The notes under the pieces were generated by a model. It had not been told where the DNA came from. It was given only the letters and a program-made list of their open reading frames with translations, and did no database searches. Positions 5,917 through 6,644 of a stretch of DNA of 6,644 nt are shown piece by piece (position 1 is the stretch's first letter; each line of letters begins with the position of its first letter). The translations under genes and the position numbers were made by a program. Location: assembly GCA_964622715.1 (NCBI GenBank), contig CAZURR010000108.1, positions 1 through 6,644 of the forward strand. Reading direction: 5' to 3'. This DNA comes from Hyphomicrobium_A sp964622715 (GTDB taxonomy: Bacteria > Pseudomonadota > Alphaproteobacteria > Rhizobiales > Hyphomicrobiaceae).

Positions 5917-6594
5917 ATGAGTATTAAGCGTTCAGGTTTTGCGCTCAGCGGACGCCCGCAGCTGGGCTTCGGCATTGCAATTGTATGCACCTGCGCCGGT
6001 TGCGCTTGCCCGATCGGAATGGATTCGGGTGTTGATCTACCGGCATCAGATTCGAACGCAGCGGTGAGACCACCACCAAGCGCTCTCGTAAATTACGATG
6101 TCACTCCAGGTCCCTATGTCGACCTTAGCGCTCCAGACGAAGCCTTACTCCAGCCTGCCTCTGTTGATGCCGAATTTCTGAAAAAAGCTGAGCCTCCGGC
6201 CTGTGAGATTGCAGGCGTGACAGAGCCGGCCTCCGGCGAGCCCGGCGCGAATGCCGACCAGAACCTCGTGACAATCGCGCGGCTCCAAATCGAGCGCGAT
6301 TGTTACATGAACGCCGAACGTGCTGTCCGCCGACGCCTCGAACGGCTGCAGATGTGGTCTATCAAGCATACCTCCAATGACTCTGAGCATATGAAGAAGG
6401 CAGAGCCGTCGACCTGCAAGATTGAGGGCGCGACCAAACCGCCGCCGGGCACGCCCTGGCCCGGCGCCAACGCGGATCCGAATCTCTTGAAAATCGCTCG
6501 GCTTCAGCTTGAGAGTGAATGCTACAAGACTGCTGAGCGCGCCGTCCGCGAACGCCTCGAACGGCTACAGAGTTTGTTCGTTGACGACCTATGA
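5917..6594 (+). CDS. Probable lipoprotein with two tandem copies of a Cys-containing helical domain, function unknown
   Basis: I do not recognise a named family. From the ATG at 5917 the product has 225 residues. A basic n-region and a short hydrophobic core (16-28) end in Cys-Ala-Gly-Cys. This resembles a lipobox with an unusual Cys at -3 and the lipidated Cys at 29; the region is Cys-rich (24, 26, 29, 31). After a Pro/Ala/Ser-rich spacer (35-85) come two homologous units, 89-145 and 160-218, identical at 39 of 57 aligned positions with a two-residue insertion in the second. Each has a Lys-Lys-Ala-Glu-Pro opening, one Cys in each half (96/129 and 167/202), a Gly-Ala-Asn-Ala-Asp turn, and a charged helix ending Arg-Leu-Glu-Arg-Leu-Gln. 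The paired cysteines could form one disulfide per unit in the periplasm. The start is uncertain: a GTG at 5869 would add 16 residues and move the signal inward. The gene lies 165 bases after the SEL1-like gene on the same strand. Confidence 0.75.
   Translation: MSIKRSGFALSGRPQLGFGIAIVCTCAGCACPIGMDSGVDLPASDSNAAVRPPPSALVNYDVTPGPYVDLSAPDEALLQPASVDAEFLKKAEPPACEIAGVTEPASGEPGANADQNLVTIARLQIERDCYMNAERAVRRRLERLQMWSIKHTSNDSEHMKKAEPSTCKIEGATKPPPGTPWPGANADPNLLKIARLQLESECYKTAERAVRERLERLQSLFVDDL
6181..6351 (+). repeat. First copy of a tandem coding repeat in the lipoprotein gene
   Basis: It encodes 57 residues that match the second copy at 39 positions after one two-residue gap. The two copies are separated by about 42 bases of unrelated coding sequence. 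Confidence 0.9.
6394..6570 (+). repeat. Second copy of the tandem coding repeat in the lipoprotein gene
   Basis: It encodes 59 residues and differs from the first copy by a Trp-Pro insertion before Gly-Ala-Asn-Ala-Asp. The gene ends eight codons after it, so the protein is essentially a signal, a spacer and two repeats. Confidence 0.9.
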
Positions 6595-6644
6595 TCTTGG
6601 GGCGCTATCCAGCGGTGGTCCCAATTTGCGAAGCCTGATTCAAT

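Overview
The window looks like a piece of an alphaproteobacterial chromosome, most likely Rhizobiales and Bradyrhizobium-like. This is inferred from the moderately GC-rich sequence, the rich set of exported TPR, SEL1-like and WD40 proteins, and the style of the small Pro/Arg-rich envelope proteins. No RNA gene, insertion sequence, CRISPR array or phage gene is visible.

Left half, minus strand (read right to left). A small single-span membrane protein with a Pro/Arg-rich stalk and a six-cysteine tail (3588-4112) is followed after about 100 bases by a 963-residue exported protein (592-3483). That protein joins a WD40 propeller, an Ig-like linker domain and a C-terminal caspase-like peptidase (C14) domain, with the His and Cys of the catalytic dyad both present. 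After a further 166 bases comes an exported TPR protein (1-425), which runs off the left edge of the window. A plausible sigma-70-type promoter and a strong ribosome binding site precede the TPR gene, so it may be a separate transcription unit.

Middle. Positions 4113-4800 form a divergent intergenic region of nearly 700 bases with no convincing gene. It holds candidate promoter motifs facing both ways, including a GGAAC-N17-CGGT element resembling an alphaproteobacterial EcfG (general stress) promoter in front of the Cys-rich gene.

Right half, plus strand. A single-span membrane protein with a periplasmic SEL1/TPR-like domain (4801-5751) is followed by a probable lipoprotein (5917-6594) built from two tandem copies of a domain of about 57 residues, each with two cysteines.

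All five products carry an export signal or a membrane anchor. Three carry repeat scaffolds typical of protein-protein contacts (WD40, TPR, SEL1-like) and two are rich in cysteine. The simplest reading is a set of envelope or periplasmic proteins around a secreted caspase-like protease. Whether they act together is not shown by the sequence.
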